This document shows positions 5,882 to 8,335 of a stretch of 8,335 bases of DNA, piece by piece. The position numbers and the translations under genes are program-made. Under the pieces are notes generated by a model. That model saw nothing but the letters and a program-made list of their open reading frames with translations, did no database searches and was not told the origin of the DNA. How positions within the stretch are numbered: the stretch's first letter is position 1; every line of letters begins with the position of its first letter. This stretch comes from JAYPLE01 sp047627515 (GTDB lineage: Bacteria; Bacteroidota; Bacteroidia; Cytophagales; Cyclobacteriaceae). Location: the NCBI GenBank assembly GCA_047627515.1, contig JBLHTU010000156.1, forward strand, positions 1 to 8,335, read 5' to 3'.

Positions 5882-5952
5882 CATTTTTTGAACACTTCTG
5901 TGCAAAGAAAAAAGTGATATAGTATCACTAGACCAAACCGAAGGTTCCGGTA
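5882..5952. repeat. Solitary degenerate copy of the tail module
   Basis: The segment aligns with the tail of the array units, best at 5920-5952, where TAGTATCACTAGACCAAA and CCGAAGGTTCCGGTA match units 2-4 nearly base for base. The left half (TTTTTTG ... AAAAAAGTG) is diverged but keeps a CACTT/AAGTG stem. No head or body is attached, so the module can exist apart from the rest of the unit. Confidence 0.7.
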
Positions 5953-6170
5953 ACCAAGAAAGAGCAGAGGTATACAGATCTGATATGAATCTTTGTCATG
6001 CCGCTAATTAGCACTTCAATACGCACAGAATTATCCAAGCCTACGAGGTTAGATCTCATATTACACTCGTAAATTCACTTCCCTGAGTTCGCAAAATCGG
6101 AATATCGATTCATTGGCAATTCCCTATCAAAAACCTAAGAAAAAGAGAAAGCAGAACTCTGCCGAGTTCA
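5953..6170. other. Gene-free spacer with a repeat-head remnant and a small hairpin
   Basis: No ORF with coding character is visible on either strand. Positions 6092-6109 match the array head in 16 of 18 bases (CAAAATCGGAATATCGAT against CCAAATCGGAATGTCGAT). Just before the terminator is an inverted repeat, GAACTC-TGCC-GAGTTC (6154-6169). No promoter could be supported. Confidence 0.5.
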
Positions 6171-6171
6171 T

Positions 6172-6200
6172 AAAAAAAGCCCTCCTTACAGGAGGGCTTT
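6172..6200 (-). terminator. Rho-independent terminator of the ABC-2 exporter operon
   Basis: Read on the minus strand, AAAGCCCTCC (complement of 6191-6200) and GGAGGGCTTT (complement of 6176-6185) form a 10-base stem around a five-base loop. A T-run then follows (complement of 6172-6178). It lies 26 bases after the permease stop. The plus-strand side has no T-run, so it mainly serves the minus-strand operon. Confidence 0.9.
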
Positions 6201-6225
6201 ACTAAAAATATTCTTGACAAAAACC

Positions 6226-7536
6226 TTAATACTTCATCGTAAGCCACTTGGCCAATGTCTTGTACGTCACTTTAGATCCGCTTGTAAGAATACCGATTCG
6301 ATAGATCCTTCCAGCAATCCATAATGTGCCTAGAAACCCACCTATCAGTAACATCACAGAGAGAAAGATCTGCCAACCCGGCACACCAAATGGAATCCGA
6401 GCCATCATCAATATGGGTGACGTAAATGGTATCAACGTCAAGGTAATCGAGGTAGCACTATCAGGATTGGCCAATACCACACTCATTAAAACGATACTAG
6501 CAATGATCGGTAACGTAATGGGCAACATAAACTGCTGCGCTTCTTGAATGGTATCAACTGCACTGCCAACGGCTGCAAACAATCCGCCGTACAATAGAAA
6601 TCCACCTAAGAAGTAAATAATGAACATTGTCAGTATCTGCGCAATCGGAAGACTGTACACCACATCCAACATATTCTTGACCATTTCAGGCGCTTCATTT
6701 TGCACAACAGTGACCGCCTCATTAATTGCTTGCTGATCCTCTGATGCTGGCGTATAGCCAAAGAAAACTGAAGAACCTACTGTAAACACCACCATTAGAG
6801 TAATCCAGATGGCAAATTGTGTCAATGCAACGGCACCCACACCTAGCACTTTCCCCATCATCAAGTGAAAAGGTCTCACAGAAGAAACAATCACTTCGAT
6901 GATCTTATTCGTCTTTTCGTTATTAACACTTTGAAGAATGAACCCACCGTAGATGAAGACAAACATATACATCAAGAATGCCATCACGTAACCCAATCCC
7001 GACGCGATTGCTGAACTTGACTTCTTGGACTCTCCTGATTCGGACACATTAAAAGTAGCGATGTCAAAGGATGTCCGCAGCTGGTCCACCAACTCTCTGT
7101 CCAAATTGAGCTCTGTCATCTTCATGTCCCTAATCTTATCTCTAATGGGGTCTTTAAACTTGCCCAAGAAATTGAACCCTGGACTAGTCTTCGAATAGAA
7201 TGATATCCCTTGTGGGTCACTCAACTCCATAGCAGGAATATGTAAGACGCCGTAGATGTCTTTGTCTTCTCCTGTCAACTTCGCCCTAGTTTCTTCCAGA
7301 TTGTCCTGAGACATCTGAATTGTATAATCGTCGATGGTAAATCCATCAGAAAACCAGCCTGTCTCATCTACTACATAGACAACTCGATCTTCATCCTGAT
7401 CCATTTTAGTCAAGAAAACTGATACTCCGATAATCAACGGAAAGATCAGAGGTGTCAATAGCGTAGCAATTAAGAATGACTTCTTTTTGACTCTTTCTAA
7501 GTACTCTCTTTCAAGTATTAACCAAACATTATTCAT
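6226..7536 (-). CDS. ABC-2 type exporter permease (NatB/YhaP-like)
   Basis: This 436-residue membrane protein is the partner of the ATPase encoded just upstream. It starts MNNVWLILEREYLERVKKKS, the usual opening of this family, and has a first span at about 21-43. A soluble extracytoplasmic domain (about 44-175) is followed by further spans near 180-203, 230-260, 297-321, 337-356 and 388-410. The motif EKTNKIIEVIVSSVRP (207-222) after the second span is a family hallmark of ABC2_membrane_3 permeases. Length and architecture are normal. Its ATG lies inside the end of the ATPase gene (8-base overlap), with AAGGAGG five bases upstream. NatB relatives have been linked to sodium export, but the substrate of such Bacteroidota homologues is unknown. 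It shows no link to the peptide locus and is probably chromosomal backbone. Confidence 0.9.
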   Translation of the reverse strand: MNNVWLILEREYLERVKKKSFLIATLLTPLIFPLIIGVSVFLTKMDQDEDRVVYVVDETGWFSDGFTIDDYTIQMSQDNLEETRAKLTGEDKDIYGVLHIPAMELSDPQGISFYSKTSPGFNFLGKFKDPIRDKIRDMKMTELNLDRELVDQLRTSFDIATFNVSESGESKKSSSAIASGLGYVMAFLMYMFVFIYGGFILQSVNNEKTNKIIEVIVSSVRPFHLMMGKVLGVGAVALTQFAIWITLMVVFTVGSSVFFGYTPASEDQQAINEAVTVVQNEAPEMVKNMLDVVYSLPIAQILTMFIIYFLGGFLLYGGLFAAVGSAVDTIQEAQQFMLPITLPIIASIVLMSVVLANPDSATSITLTLIPFTSPILMMARIPFGVPGWQIFLSVMLLIGGFLGTLWIAGRIYRIGILTSGSKVTYKTLAKWLTMKY

Positions 7537-8335
7537 GGTTTCCTCCTTCTACTTTGGCAATAAAAATATCGTTCATACTGGGTATTATCTCACTAAAATG
7601 ATGCACTTGGGTTTTCCCAATTAACAATTGTAGCAGATCATTTGGCTGCTGCCCTCCTACTAACCTGAGTTTAGATCGAAAACCTCCTTCAAGATTCTGT
7701 TTCGTCTCTATTAATTCAATCTCTCCAGGCAGGCTAGAGATCTCCTTGTCATGACCCACTTCATAGGTACTGGTACGAAATGAATTCCTAATGTCATTTT
7801 TGGAGCCATCCAATATTTTCTTCGTCTGATTGATCATGGCAATATGATCGCACATTTCTTCCACCGACTCCATGCGGTGCGTAGAAAATATGACGGTCTT
7901 ACCTTGATCTCGTAACTCAAGAATATTGTCCTTAATCAAGTTAGCATTGACTGGGTCAAAACCTGAAAACGGTTCATCAAGAATCAACAAATCGGGATCA
8001 TGCATCACAGTCGCAACAAACTGCACCTTCTGACTCATCCCTTTGGACAAATCCTCCATTTTCCTATCGTACCAAGTATCAGCTCCCAACTTCTCAAACC
8101 AGTACTTGATTTTCTTTTTGGCATCTGTCTTAGACAACCCTTTCAGGCCTGCTAGAAAAAGTAATTGCTCACCGACTTTCATCTTTTTATAAAGACCCCT
8201 TTCTTCAGGCAAATACCCGATCCTTCGCACATCTGCTTGAGTGATGGGTTTTCCCTTGAGGAATATTTCCCCCTGGTCTTTTGAAATGATTTGAGTGATG
8301 ATTCTAATCATCGTGGTTTTTCCTGCCCCGTTGGG
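7529..8335 (-). CDS. ABC transporter ATP-binding protein (NatA/YhaQ-like), 5' end cut by the window
   Basis: The visible 268 residues start inside the Walker A loop (PNGAGKTT at the window edge, then MIRIITQIISKDQGEI). The internal ATG at 8311 is therefore not the true start; about 40 N-terminal residues lie outside. Further motifs are the Q-loop region (YLPEERGLYKKMKVGEQ), signature LSKGMSQKVQF, Walker B LLILDEPFSGFDP and H-loop STHRMESVEEM. The LSKG variant and the THRME wording are typical of the NatA/YhaQ group, as is the C-terminal domain of about 80-90 residues (DUF4162-like) seen here. It energises the permease encoded next, whose start it overlaps by eight bases. The substrate is unknown. 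Confidence 0.92.
   Translation of the reverse strand, partial: PNGAGKTTMIRIITQIISKDQGEIFLKGKPITQADVRRIGYLPEERGLYKKMKVGEQLLFLAGLKGLSKTDAKKKIKYWFEKLGADTWYDRKMEDLSKGMSQKVQFVATVMHDPDLLILDEPFSGFDPVNANLIKDNILELRDQGKTVIFSTHRMESVEEMCDHIAMINQTKKILDGSKNDIRNSFRTSTYEVGHDKEISSLPGEIELIETKQNLEGGFRSKLRLVGGQQPNDLLQLLIGKTQVHHFSEIIPSMNDIFIAKVEGGNHE
7542..7548 (-). promoter_or_regulatory. Shine-Dalgarno AAGGAGG for the permease gene
   Basis: AAGGAGG on the minus strand lies five bases before the permease ATG (7536) and inside the last codons of the ATPase gene (encoding part of KVEGGNHE). It supports the chosen permease start and translational coupling. A signal this strong is not seen at the small peptide genes. 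Confidence 0.75.

Noticed and set aside
6326..6547. Plus-strand open frame opposite the ABC-2 permease
   Set aside because: It is the antisense shadow of the permease membrane segments, with no family resemblance.
8285..8311. ATG at 8311 as start of the ATP-binding protein
   Set aside because: The frame continues upstream into PNGAGKTT, the essential Walker A loop, so the real start lies outside the window.

Overview
The window looks like chromosomal DNA of a Bacteroidota bacterium, most likely a marine or soil Cytophagales-type organism. This rests on AT-rich composition, mostly weak Shine-Dalgarno sequences at gene starts, short double-glycine leaders of the 'LxxIxGG' kind, the gene order HlyD / C39-peptidase ABC exporter / small HTH protein / leader peptides, and a NatA/NatB-like ABC pair of the type common in that phylum. 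The phylum call is an inference from gene content; no rRNA or marker gene is present.

Left part (1-4306, + strand): a compact peptide-export locus. A HlyD-type periplasmic adaptor (51-1211) overlaps by four bases a full-length peptidase-containing ABC transporter (1208-3379). A 105-residue HTH protein follows after 13 bases and ends in its own GG motif and a two-cysteine tail. Next come two 52-residue precursor peptides (3793-3951 and 3964-4122), each with a 15-residue GG leader and a 37-residue core. These were too short, or had the wrong start, for standard ORF listing. A perfect 24-base palindrome follows, then a 46-residue single-span membrane protein (4166-4306) whose tail copies the WD(N/D)FKAGL motif of the first peptide. 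The simplest reading is that the ABC transporter cleaves and exports the two peptides, HlyD bridges the periplasm, the HTH protein regulates, and the anchored WDDFKAGL protein is an immunity or partner protein. An outer-membrane (TolC-like) channel is not in the window.

Middle (4307-6225): almost no conventional genes. A tandem array of four long non-coding units (213, 309, 311 and 309 bases) lies at 4392-5533. The units alternate between two sequence types (A-B-A-B) and contain nested hairpins plus an approximately 85-base module that can be absent from a unit or occur alone. A small, probably membrane-inserted protein (5715-5870) sits between further fragments of the same repeat, in the same order as in a complete unit. 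A strong terminator (6172-6200) serves the opposite strand.

Right part (6226-8335, - strand): an ordinary ABC-2 exporter operon. The ATPase (cut by the window end at its Walker A motif) overlaps its permease by eight bases. This appears to be conserved chromosomal backbone, with the peptide locus and repeat array as accessory DNA beside it.

The most interesting candidate system is the peptide locus: two equal-length GG peptides, a membrane protein that shares the core motif of one of them, and an HTH protein that itself carries a GG-like processing site.
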